A stretch of 9,013 nt of DNA from JBBDIO01 sp040880365 (GCA_040880365.1 JBBDIO010000011.1:1-9013), one strand, 5' to 3'; shown: positions 1 through 6,409, numbered from the stretch's first letter. Numbers and translations: made by a program. Notes: generated by a model not told the origin, from the letters alone.

Positions 1-34
1 CGATCTCGACATCGATCTCGACATCGATCTCGAC
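1..34. repeat. 12-bp tandem repeat inside rpoD (EIDV codons)
   Basis: The unit CGATCTCGACAT occurs about 2.8 times and is cut by the window edge. On the minus strand in the rpoD frame each unit encodes Glu-Ile-Asp-Val, so copy-number change would keep the frame. It lies in the non-conserved insert that follows region 1.2. Confidence 0.85.
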
Positions 35-550
35 AGCTGGGGCCTCTGGGTTTTCACTGGCACTTTCTGCGCTGGCGTCTTCTGTGCCGGCATCTTCTGG
101 GCTGACACCCGCGGCGGCTTCGTGCATGGCTTTGAGACGTTCCGTCGCGAGGACGCCTTCGTGAATCAGGCGCGCCAGTTCCAGCTCTTCTTCGCCTGTG
201 AGCAGGGGGTGTCGACCGATATCGCCGAGCTACATGCGCACCGGGTCCAGGCTCTGGCTCAGTTCGGGCACATCCTCGATGAGCTTTTCGAGCGGGACAT
301 ACTTTTCCTGCTCGATCTCCTCTTCCATTTGTGTGTCGCGCTCGATGCGGGGAATGGGCGTAGACTCTTCTTCTTCGTCCTCTTCCTCATCCGCGCTCTC
401 GTCGAACAGATCCTCTTCTTCTTCTTCCTGCTCTTCTCCCAGGTTGATATATTCGTCCAACTCGCTGTCATTGCCGCGGGCGCGGGGCAGCGGGGAGACC
501 GCATCTGAATCCGAGTTTGTTCGTTTTGCGCTTTGACGTCGCCTTAACAT
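1..550 (-). CDS. rpoD: Primary RNA polymerase sigma factor (RpoD/SigA), 5' part, interrupted by an in-frame TAG
   Basis: The gene encodes the housekeeping sigma-70 subunit that directs RNA polymerase to promoters. The frame opens at ATG 550-548, preceded by AAAGGA six bases upstream; an ATG at 580 lacks such a site. Residues 1-106 hold a basic start, a very acidic stretch (about 39-62, nearly all Glu/Asp) and the run into region 1.2, ending SLDPVRM. Codon 107 (232-230) is TAG where sigma-70 proteins have Tyr (DPVRMY). The same frame then continues without a stop to the window edge as LGDIGRHPLLTGEEELELAR, which is textbook region 1.2, followed by a variable Ala/Glu/Ser-rich insert ending in EIDV repeats. 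Regions 2-4 lie outside the window. Its position after dnaG fits the macromolecular synthesis operon. Because homology continues past the stop, a base error at 230 is likelier than true decay, but the sequence as given is broken. Confidence 0.85.
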
Positions 551-556
551 CTGATT

Positions 557-562
557 TCCTTT
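557..562 (-). promoter_or_regulatory. Ribosome binding site of rpoD
   Basis: The minus strand reads AAAGGA followed by six bases and ATG at 550-548. This chooses the 550 start over the in-frame ATG at 580, which would give ten more residues and overlaps the last repeat unit of the dnaG-rpoD junction. Confidence 0.7.
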
Positions 563-574
563 GGTACGATTACC

Positions 575-655
575 GAACATTCACGCCGTGACCGGCCTAT
601 CGAACTTTCGCGCCGAGGCCGGCCTATCGAATTTTTGCGCCGTGACCGGCGCGTC
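575..655. repeat. Three 27-bp tandem repeats at the dnaG-rpoD junction
   Basis: Units lie at 575-601, 602-628 and 629-655, sharing the pattern GAA-(C/T)-NTT-NNCGCCGNGNCCGGC; the first two also share CTATC at the end. The length is exactly nine codons. Read on the minus strand in the dnaG frame, they give RAGHGAKIR-stop, AGLGAKVR-stop and AGHGVNVR-stop (TAG, TAG, TAA). The first supplies the annotated C-terminus of DnaG. The other two fill the gap to rpoD. The GC-rich core contains GGCCGGCC at 618-625. Confidence 0.85.
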
Positions 656-2705
656 CTTGTGCGGCAAACATGTATCCCAGTCGGGTCTGGGCCAATTCCA
701 GATATCGCTTATCCCGAATATGGCGATCCTGGATGCTGTAATAATAACTCAAAGACTCACGGTCACCGCTACGGTGGGCGGTATCAATCAGAAAACGTAG
801 TTGCGTCGTGTCGGTCTGGAGTCGATCCAGGCGAATGCGCACCAGCGTTTTCAGCAAATCGGTCTGCAATTCCTCCGGGTTGGCGGTGGGCAGACGGGTG
901 GCGGCGGCGGTGAGATGGGCCAGTCGTCCATGCAATTGGGAAGCCAGATTCTCTTGAAAAATTTCCACATCCCACGGCTCCGCCCCGCTGAGATAGTGTT
1001 TGAGTGCTCGGAAAATCTCCTGATGCTCCACATGTTGCCAGTCGCCGTCGCGCAAGGGCGGCAAACTGCGCTCGGTGGCGGCTTCGTCCAGCCACATGAG
1101 CAGATCCGGCGCCTGGAGCAAAATAGCCAGCAGATATTCTTCGGTGCCCAGCCCGGCGCGCCGGCGGCGCTCTTCATCGCTAAGGCCCGGGGCGGGTGCC
1201 CGCCCGGTCTGCGCTGTGCCGGCGGCTGTGCCTTCTGCGCCTGTGCGGCGGCGGCCCGTACCCTCCGGTTTGTTGCCTGGCGTGCGTGCGCCGGGTCTTC
1301 CCCCTTGTATAGACGATGAAACGTCTGTTCGGTTATCCTGCGCTTGTTCTTTGCGCAACTGTGAGGCCAGATGGCGAGTCTTGGCGACGGCCTGGACGCG
1401 CCCGACAATGGTCTGTTCATCGAGCTGGACCAGGCGGCTGAGCCGTTGGATATAGTGCTCGCGCTCGATGTTGTCTTCCAGCTCGGCGATGAGCGGCGAA
1501 AGCTCGGCGACGGCGGCCCCTTTGCCCTGGGCGGCGGTGAGATCGGCGTGGCGCGCCACCACATCGAAATAGAAATCGACCAGCGGTTTGGCCCCGTCGA
1601 TCAGCTTTTCCCACGCCCCGGAATCGCCGCGGATCACGTCGTCGGGGTCGCGGCCTTCGGGCATGGCGGCAATGTAGAGATTGGCGCCCAATCGTTCTTC
1701 CAGGCGCAGGCCCGTGGGCGAGGGCACCGGCTTGGTGATGCGGGTCAACGATTGCCGCGCCTGGTTCAGGCCGCGGATGGTCGCCTGCTGGCCCGCCGAA
1801 TCGGCATCCAACGCCAATACGTAGGTACTGGTAAAGCGTTGCAACTGGCGTAATTGTTCCGGGGTCAGAGCCGTGCCCATACACGCCACCACATTGGCAA
1901 AGCCGTGCTGGTGCGCGGCGATCACATCCATATAGCCTTCGACAATGACGACTTTGTCCGCGGCGCGGATGGCGTCCTGTGCGCGTTCGATGCCATAGAC
2001 CACGTGCGACTTGTGAAAAACCGGCGTTTCCGCCGTGTTGAGATATTTGGGTTGGCTATCATCCAATACGCGCCCGCCAAAGCCGATAACCCGGTTGCGG
2101 CGGTCGAAGATAGGCATAATCACGCGCCCGCGAAAGGCATCGTAGCTGGAATCCTTGGCTTCATTGCGCTTGATCAGGCCCGCTTCGAGCAACTGCTCGA
2201 CCGTTGCGCCCTTGTGCATGAGATAGTTGCGCAGCCCGTCCCAGCTATCCAGCGCATAGCCGATGCGAAACTGGCGGGCGGTATCGCTGTGAATGCCGCG
2301 CTGGCGCAGGTAGTCGCGTGCGGACCGGGCATCGGGATGGGCATGGAGCATTTCTTCGAAATAGGCGGCGGCCAGTTCGTTTAGCTCGTAGATGGTGGCG
2401 CGCAGCTTCTGGTCGCGGGGCGCATCTTCCAACTGGACGCCCGCTTCCTGCGCCAGCATTTGCAGGGCTTCGCGGAAATCCAGGTTTTCCTTTTTCATGA
2501 TAAACGAAAAAATGTCGCCGCCGGTGCCACAGGCACCAAAACAGTGCCAGCTGCCGGTATGGGGGAAGACGACAAAACTGGGCGTGCGTTCGGAGTGGAA
2601 GGGGCACAACCCCGAATAGCTGCTCCCCGATTTTTTGAGCTGCGTGTAGCGCGAAACCAGGTCAACTATGTCGATGCGTTGTTTGATCTCGTCGCTGGCA
2701 CTCAT
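624..2705 (-). CDS. dnaG: DNA primase DnaG
   Basis: The primase makes RNA primers for lagging-strand synthesis at the replication fork and works with the DnaB helicase. The 693-residue product starts at ATG 2705, with AGGAG seven bases upstream and a consensus promoter further up. An in-frame ATG at 2819 would place that promoter inside the gene. Visible domains are: a CHC2 zinc-binding domain (C34, H37, C55, C59, in LCPFHSERTPSF and WHCFGACGTGGDIFSF); the catalytic core with FRGRVIMPIFD and GFGGR (about 191-211); the TOPRIM motifs EGYMD (256-260) and DADSAG (300-305), which hold the metal-binding acids; a Gly/Arg/Thr-rich linker (about 455-510); and a C-terminal helicase-interaction-type region from about 511 (EEYLLAILLQAPDL). 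The length is slightly above the usual ~600. The last residues, RAGHGAKIR, come from a 27-bp repeat, so the native C-terminus may once have differed. It lies upstream of rpoD. Confidence 0.97.
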   Translation of the reverse strand: MSASDEIKQRIDIVDLVSRYTQLKKSGSSYSGLCPFHSERTPSFVVFPHTGSWHCFGACGTGGDIFSFIMKKENLDFREALQMLAQEAGVQLEDAPRDQKLRATIYELNELAAAYFEEMLHAHPDARSARDYLRQRGIHSDTARQFRIGYALDSWDGLRNYLMHKGATVEQLLEAGLIKRNEAKDSSYDAFRGRVIMPIFDRRNRVIGFGGRVLDDSQPKYLNTAETPVFHKSHVVYGIERAQDAIRAADKVVIVEGYMDVIAAHQHGFANVVACMGTALTPEQLRQLQRFTSTYVLALDADSAGQQATIRGLNQARQSLTRITKPVPSPTGLRLEERLGANLYIAAMPEGRDPDDVIRGDSGAWEKLIDGAKPLVDFYFDVVARHADLTAAQGKGAAVAELSPLIAELEDNIEREHYIQRLSRLVQLDEQTIVGRVQAVAKTRHLASQLRKEQAQDNRTDVSSSIQGGRPGARTPGNKPEGTGRRRTGAEGTAAGTAQTGRAPAPGLSDEERRRRAGLGTEEYLLAILLQAPDLLMWLDEAATERSLPPLRDGDWQHVEHQEIFRALKHYLSGAEPWDVEIFQENLASQLHGRLAHLTAAATRLPTANPEELQTDLLKTLVRIRLDRLQTDTTQLRFLIDTAHRSGDRESLSYYYSIQDRHIRDKRYLELAQTRLGYMFAAQGRAGHGAKIR

Positions 2706-2712
2706 CCTGCTA

Positions 2713-2717
2713 CTCCT
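2713..2717 (-). promoter_or_regulatory. Ribosome binding site of dnaG
   Basis: AGGAG on the minus strand, seven bases before ATG 2705-2703. It supports MSASDEIKQRIDIVDLV as the N-terminus, which is also where DnaG proteins normally begin. Confidence 0.8.
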
Positions 2718-2762
2718 GCCGCACTGGGCTTCTGCCGGGCTGGGCGGCCCCTGCTCCATCAC

Positions 2763-2776
2763 TGACGGGTTCGTCA
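2763..2776 (-). promoter_or_regulatory. Small hairpin at the 5' end of the dnaG leader
   Basis: A perfect 5-bp stem (TGACG/CGTCA) with a 4-base loop lies just where the transcript from the 2785-2813 promoter should begin. It could protect the 5' end of the mRNA or be a small operator. It is short, so chance is possible. Confidence 0.3.
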
Positions 2777-2784
2777 ATGAAAAA

Positions 2785-2813
2785 ATTATAGTGTGTGAAA
2801 ATGTAGCTGTCAA
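2785..2813 (-). promoter_or_regulatory. Consensus sigma-70 promoter for dnaG(-rpoD)
   Basis: Read on the minus strand, TTGACA (2813-2808), a 17-base spacer and TATAAT (2790-2785) match both hexamers perfectly. Transcription should begin near 2778 and give a leader of about 70 bases before dnaG. It lies in the gap between the SCP2-fold gene and dnaG, 33 bases after the SCP2 stop, so dnaG and rpoD can be transcribed without the upstream gene. Confidence 0.85.
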
Positions 2814-2845
2814 AGCCACAAAATGGCGACAATTTTGGGAAAGTG

Positions 2846-3247
2846 TTACGAATCCAGGTTCAGATTTTCGACCACGGTGGGATAGACTTCTTCGCAGACA
2901 CGAAAGAGATCCATCAGCGGCAGCGCGCGCATGACATTGCCCTGGGTCTGGATCGCGCCGGAAAAGAACGACTGGCTGGCGCTGACCTGGCCCAGCCAGA
3001 TGCGATGCAGCAATTCGGCATCCAGGGTCACTTCGATATTCGCCGTGCCGGGGCGCGGCCCATAGAAGACCTCCAGCGGCGGCTGCCGTCCATCCAGCAA
3101 CACTTCGGCAGTTGGGTTGGTGAAGTTCATGCGGATCACCAGATTGCTGCGCGTGAAGGTTTCGATATGTTCCGGTTGTTGCGACACCGCGGCAAAAACG
3201 GCCTGCATGGCGGTGTAGAATTGTTCTTCCGATTCAAATACAGCCAT
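2846..3247 (-). CDS. SCP2 sterol-binding domain protein
   Basis: A 133-residue single-domain protein of the sterol carrier protein 2 fold, which binds lipids or other hydrophobic ligands in a cytoplasmic pocket. The ligand in bacteria is usually unknown. The family pattern is visible: an N-terminal amphipathic helix, then VLLDGRQPPLEVFYGPRP, then DLxI-type LDAELLHRIWLGQV (about 75-88), SGAIQTQGNVMRALPLMDLF (about 96-115) and a short tail. There is no signal peptide or membrane segment, and the length is normal for a stand-alone SCP2 domain. It ends 140 bases before dnaG. Its own start at 3247 has no clear ribosome binding site (AGGA lies about 16 bases away), so initiation is less certain. 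It is divergent from the U32 gene and shares its control region. Confidence 0.82.
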   Translation of the reverse strand: MAVFESEEQFYTAMQAVFAAVSQQPEHIETFTRSNLVIRMNFTNPTAEVLLDGRQPPLEVFYGPRPGTANIEVTLDAELLHRIWLGQVSASQSFFSGAIQTQGNVMRALPLMDLFRVCEEVYPTVVENLNLDS

Positions 3248-3429
3248 GATCGAGTTTGCCGTTTCCTGTCTGGGCCGCGTTTTGGGTGCGGCGTATCAGT
3301 GTCGGGTGGAATGCTTGCCGGTATCTGTTTGCCGGTGGCACGCCTAGCTTGTGCCCCTCCGGCTGTGCGCCATCTGGTGGCTGCCAACGGGATACAATCG
3401 GCAAATAGCCCAGGCGCAAGCGTAACAGG

Positions 3430-3448
3430 GTTGACCGTTGTGGTCAAC
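3430..3448. promoter_or_regulatory. Inverted repeat, possible operator
   Basis: GTTGACC, five bases (GTTGT), GGTCAAC: perfect 7-bp arms centred at 3439, twelve bases upstream of the -35 box of the U32 promoter. The size and symmetry suit a dimeric repressor or activator site. I cannot assign a regulator. Confidence 0.45.
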
Positions 3449-3460
3449 GCTGTGCCTGTG

Positions 3461-3489
3461 TTGACAGCGAGAACTGTCGGGCCTATGAT
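3461..3489 (+). promoter_or_regulatory. Sigma-70 promoter of the U32-family gene
   Basis: TTGACA (3461-3466), 17-base spacer, TATGAT (3484-3489): a perfect -35 and a 5/6 -10 box. The start should be near 3496, giving a leader of about 43 bases. The -35 box is embedded in short dyads (CTGT-GTTG-ACAG at 3456-3467 and GACAG-N6-CTGTC at 3463-3478), so a protein bound there could block it. Confidence 0.8.
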
Positions 3490-3538
3490 GCCCAGTCGAA
3501 TTGTATTGGTTTCTGGAGAAAGTTAAAAGAGTGACGGC

Positions 3539-6166
3539 ATGACAGAGCAGCCTGAAAATCTGGCAGAGACGCGTGCGCACGCTGCCCGCGCCCGACGGAA
3601 GCCCGAAATCATGAGTCCGGCAGGCTATTGGCCGCAACTGCACGCCGCGGTGGAAGCAGGCGCGGATGCCGTATATTTTGGGCTGCACCATTTTACGGCG
3701 CGCGCCAAGGTGGGTTTTGGGCTGGATGAACTGCCCGATGTGATGCGTACCCTGCACCGGCGCGGGGTCAAGGGCTATGTCACGTTTAATACGCTGGTCT
3801 TCGACCACGAATTGCACGCCGCGGCCGAAAGCCTGGCCCAGATTGCCGCGGCGGGTGCCGATTCGATCATTGTGCAGGATATTGGCGTGGCACAGTTGGC
3901 GCGCCAGATTGCGCCCGAACTCGCCATCCACGGTAGCACCCAGATGAGCATCACCAGCGCCGAGGGCGTGGAACTGGCGCGCCGGTTTGGGGTGAGCCGC
4001 GTGGTGCTGGCGCGCGAGCTTGCGCTGGATGACATTCGCGCCATCCGCCGCCAGACTGATATGGAGCTGGAAATTTTCGTGCACGGCGCGCTCTGTGTCT
4101 CCTATTCGGGGCAATGTTTCTCTTCGGAGGCGTGGGGCGGACGCAGCGCAAACCGCGGTCAGTGTGCCCAGGCGTGCCGGTTGCCCTACGATTTGCTGGT
4201 AGACGATGTGGTGCGCCCCCTCGCCGATGCCCGCTATCTGCTTTCGCCCGGCGATCTCTATGCCCTGCGCCAGATCCCCGAAATCGTCGAGATGGGGATT
4301 TCTGCCCTGAAGATCGAAGGCCGCTATAAGGATGCCAACTATGTGGCGTTGACCACTGCGGCCTATCGCGCGGCGGTGGATGACGCGTGGCAGGGGTCGC
4401 CCCAGCCACCGACCGCCCAGCTTGAGACGCAGTTGGAGCAGGTCTATTCGCGGGGGCTGGGTCCCTGGTTTATGGGCGGCACCAACCATCAGACGGTCGT
4501 GAACGGGCGCGCGCCGCGCCACCGCGGCGTATTGATAGGGCAGGTGATTGAAGTGGGGCGCAATGCACGCAATCCAGAGACGGGGCGCAAGGCAGGCGGG
4601 CGGGAATATGTGGTGGTGGCCCCGTCGGCGGCGCACGCGATTGCCCCGCTCAAGCCGGGCGATGGCGTGGTGTTCGACGCCGCCGATTGGCGCAGCCCCG
4701 AACAGCCGGAAGAAGGCGGGCGGCTCTATACCGTCCGGGCCGAGGGACGCAATCGGTTGCAACTGGCCTTTGGCAATGGCGAGCTGGACTATAGTCGCAT
4801 CCGCGTCGGGGATCGCCTCTGGCGCAGCGATGACCCGGAGCTGGACAAGGTTGCGCGCCCCTATACCCACGCCAATGGGCCGGTCGCGCAACAGCCGCTT
4901 GTGGCCGCGGTGGTCGCGCGCGTGGGAGAACCGCTTGTGTTGACACTGACGGTGGTCGATGCGCCCGAATTTAGTGCGCGGGTCGCCAGTGACGAACCGC
5001 TGGTCGTCGCAGGCCAGCGCCCCCTGGATCGGGAACAGCTCTGGACCCAGTTGGCGCGTCTGGGCAATACACCCTATGTATTGGCGGAGTTGGATGCCCA
5101 GATTGAGGGCGCGCCCTTTGTGCCGGTTTCCCTGTTGAATCAGTTGCGCCGGGCCGCGGTCGAAGCATTGGCGACGCAACAGGGCACGCTGCCGCCGGTG
5201 ACCGTGCGCGACACGGATGCGGCCTTGTCTGCGCTGGTGCAGGCGACGCGCCACCCCCAGCCCGCAGGCGCAGGCGCGGATATGCCCGACAGCGGCGTAC
5301 CCCACGTGCATTTGCTGGTGCGCACGCCCGCCCAATTGGAGGCGGCGCTGGCGCTGCGTCCCGCCAGCATTACGCTCGACTATCTGGATCTCTACGGTCT
5401 GCGCCCCGCCGTAGACGCGGTAAAGGCGGCGGGTATTGAAGTGCGCGTGGCAAGCCCGCGCGTGCTCAAGCCCAACGAACAGCGCATCGTCAATTTCCTG
5501 TTGCGGCTGGATTGTCCGCTGGTGATTCGCGCGTCGGGGCTGTTACATGCGTTGCAGGCAGTGGAGCATCCGCCCCTCATCGGCGATTTTAGCCTGAACG
5601 CGGCCAACCAGTTGAGCGCGGCGACGCTCTTGCAGCTGGGTCTGGCGCGCCTGACCCCCACCCACGATCTGAACGCGGCGCAGGTGACAGAGCTGGCGCG
5701 CCTGGTCGGTCCCACGCGCCTGGAGGTGATCGGCTATCAGCATCTGCCGGTTTTTCATACTGAACACTGCGTCTTTTGCCGCTTTCTTTCCACGGGCACC
5801 AGCTATAAAGATTGCGGGCATCCGTGCGAAACGCACAAGGTGGCCTTGCGCGACCAACACGGGCGCGCGCATCCGGTGATGGCCGATGTGGGCTGTCGCA
5901 ATACGGTCTTTGGGGCCGAGGCGCAGGAAGCCAGCGCTCATTTGCCGGGCTGGCTCGCGGCGGGTATTCGCCACATTCGCCTGGAATTTGTCCACGAAAG
6001 CGGCGAGGAGGTGACGGCGATTACTCATGCCTTTGCCCAGGCGTTGGCAGATCCGGCAAGCCTGCCCGATCTGCCCGCGCAACTGCGCGCGCTCGCGCCC
6101 CAGGGCACGACCGAAGGCAGCCTGTTTGTGCCGCACGGCTATCAGGCAATTCCGCTGATGGTTTAA
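3539..6166 (+). CDS. U32 family (peptidase U32 / RlhA-like) protein with DUF3656-type middle and duplicated core
   Basis: An 875-residue member of the U32 family. Characterised relatives are Fe-S tRNA/rRNA or ubiquinone hydroxylation proteins (RlhA/YdcP, TrhP/YegQ, UbiU/V), though the family is still named 'peptidase'. Residues about 22-290 form the classical barrel: SPAGYWPQLHAAVEAGADAV (26-45), then the U32 signature EIFVHGALCVSYSGQC (178-193) and GQCAQACR (207-214). C186, C193, C209 and C213 match the four Fe-S ligands of RlhA-type proteins. The middle (about 320-560) resembles the DUF3656/collagenase-like insert. Residues about 588-840 look like a second, diverged U32 half with its own cysteines C744, C747, C759, C763 and C786. 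E. coli RlhA is about 650 residues, so this is a long form. The most likely role is RlhA-like 23S rRNA C2501 hydroxylation, but substrate is unproven. The start at 3539 has only a weak upstream GA-rich site; ATG 3611 is an alternative. Stop is TAA. Confidence 0.9.
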   Translation: MTEQPENLAETRAHAARARRKPEIMSPAGYWPQLHAAVEAGADAVYFGLHHFTARAKVGFGLDELPDVMRTLHRRGVKGYVTFNTLVFDHELHAAAESLAQIAAAGADSIIVQDIGVAQLARQIAPELAIHGSTQMSITSAEGVELARRFGVSRVVLARELALDDIRAIRRQTDMELEIFVHGALCVSYSGQCFSSEAWGGRSANRGQCAQACRLPYDLLVDDVVRPLADARYLLSPGDLYALRQIPEIVEMGISALKIEGRYKDANYVALTTAAYRAAVDDAWQGSPQPPTAQLETQLEQVYSRGLGPWFMGGTNHQTVVNGRAPRHRGVLIGQVIEVGRNARNPETGRKAGGREYVVVAPSAAHAIAPLKPGDGVVFDAADWRSPEQPEEGGRLYTVRAEGRNRLQLAFGNGELDYSRIRVGDRLWRSDDPELDKVARPYTHANGPVAQQPLVAAVVARVGEPLVLTLTVVDAPEFSARVASDEPLVVAGQRPLDREQLWTQLARLGNTPYVLAELDAQIEGAPFVPVSLLNQLRRAAVEALATQQGTLPPVTVRDTDAALSALVQATRHPQPAGAGADMPDSGVPHVHLLVRTPAQLEAALALRPASITLDYLDLYGLRPAVDAVKAAGIEVRVASPRVLKPNEQRIVNFLLRLDCPLVIRASGLLHALQAVEHPPLIGDFSLNAANQLSAATLLQLGLARLTPTHDLNAAQVTELARLVGPTRLEVIGYQHLPVFHTEHCVFCRFLSTGTSYKDCGHPCETHKVALRDQHGRAHPVMADVGCRNTVFGAEAQEASAHLPGWLAAGIRHIRLEFVHESGEEVTAITHAFAQALADPASLPDLPAQLRALAPQGTTEGSLFVPHGYQAIPLMV

Positions 6167-6194
6167 GTAGGGCGTTATTTGACGGTTAAGTAGG
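6163..6194. repeat. 9-bp direct repeat after the U32 gene
   Basis: TTAAGTAGG occurs at 6163-6171 (containing the U32 stop codon) and 6186-6194 (overlapping the left end of the 25-bp inverted repeat). It may be a by-product of insertion of the hairpin element, or chance. Confidence 0.4.
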
Positions 6195-6253
6195 TCACCG
6201 CTCCTGCGGTGACACGGGCAGCAGAGAATGTCACCGCAGGAGCGGTGACCTAC
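6190..6253. repeat. 25-bp perfect inverted repeat (REP/MITE-like hairpin element)
   Basis: Arms at 6190-6214 and 6229-6253 are exact reverse complements, with a 14-base spacer (6215-6228). The outer ends read GTAGGTCACC / GGTGACCTAC. Each arm also contains its own hairpin, GTCACCG-N6-CGGTGAC, so the RNA or single strand can fold as one long stem or two short ones. No T-run follows, so it is not a standard terminator, although it could stabilise the U32 mRNA end. It looks like a dispersed intergenic repeat; there is no transposase here. Confidence 0.85.
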
Positions 6254-6271
6254 GCGGCTCGTGTATAGATT

Positions 6272-6300
6272 TTGCAATCTATTCCGAACTTTCACATAAC
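6272..6300 (+). promoter_or_regulatory. Candidate promoter for the SDR gene
   Basis: TTGCAA (6272-6277), 17 bases, CATAAC (6295-6300), each 4/6 to consensus. The -35 overlaps an AT-rich hairpin, ATAGATT-TTGC-AATCTAT (6265-6282). It would give a leader of about 100 bases containing the 14-bp repeats. Confidence 0.35.
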
Positions 6301-6308
6301 GCATCACT

Positions 6309-6350
6309 TAAGTATGCTGGCGTAAGTGTGCTGCTGTAAGTGTGCTGCGT
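6309..6350. repeat. Three 14-bp tandem repeats in the SDR leader
   Basis: TAAGTATGCTGGCG (6309-6322), TAAGTGTGCTGCTG (6323-6336) and TAAGTGTGCTGCGT (6337-6350). The period of 14 is not a multiple of three and no gene covers it. It could be a simple slippage repeat or an array of protein-binding sites. Confidence 0.8.
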
Positions 6351-6409
6351 GATTATGCAGTGATTGATAAACCCGGAACGACTCAGAACGCGCTAGAAGG
6401 AAAAATTTC

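Larger units (their letters stand above)
3248..3538. promoter_or_regulatory. Divergent intergenic control region
   Basis: This stretch separates the minus-strand SCP2-fold gene from the plus-strand U32 gene. It contains the dyad at 3430-3448 and the plus-strand promoter at 3461-3489. A weak minus-strand promoter for the SCP2 gene may be TTGACC (3447-3442), 17 bases, TACGCT (3424-3419), which would use one arm of the dyad as its -35 box. The segment 3248-3415 shows nothing else I can name. Confidence 0.5.

Noticed and set aside
230..232. Genome-wide reassignment of TAG to an amino acid
   Set aside because: TAG ends the SDR gene exactly at the family's normal C-terminus and ends the right-edge gene and dnaG, so it works as a stop here.
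198..536. Serine-rich plus-strand frame over the rpoD start
   Set aside because: The poly-Ser run is the reverse complement of the poly-Glu tract of the sigma factor.
2706..2819. N-terminal extension of DnaG to ATG 2819
   Set aside because: It would include a perfect promoter inside the coding region, does not resemble primase, and the start at 2705 has a good ribosome binding site.
3136..3447. 103-codon minus-strand frame overlapping the SCP2 gene start
   Set aside because: Low-complexity, basic and proline-rich product with no family resemblance. It covers the promoter region and conflicts with the SCP2-fold frame.
3344..5335. 663-codon open frame on the minus strand opposite the U32 gene
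   Set aside because: Its product is rich in His, Arg, Gly and Ala with no motif, and it lies fully antisense to a gene with clear family signatures. Long antisense frames are expected in GC-rich coding DNA.
6190..6253. Intrinsic terminator for the U32 gene
   Set aside because: The stem is strong but is not followed by a T-run on the plus strand (GCGGCTCGTG follows), so a repeat element is the better description.
6309..6350. Possible CRISPR array
   Set aside because: The 14-bp units are directly adjacent with no spacers and there are no cas genes.
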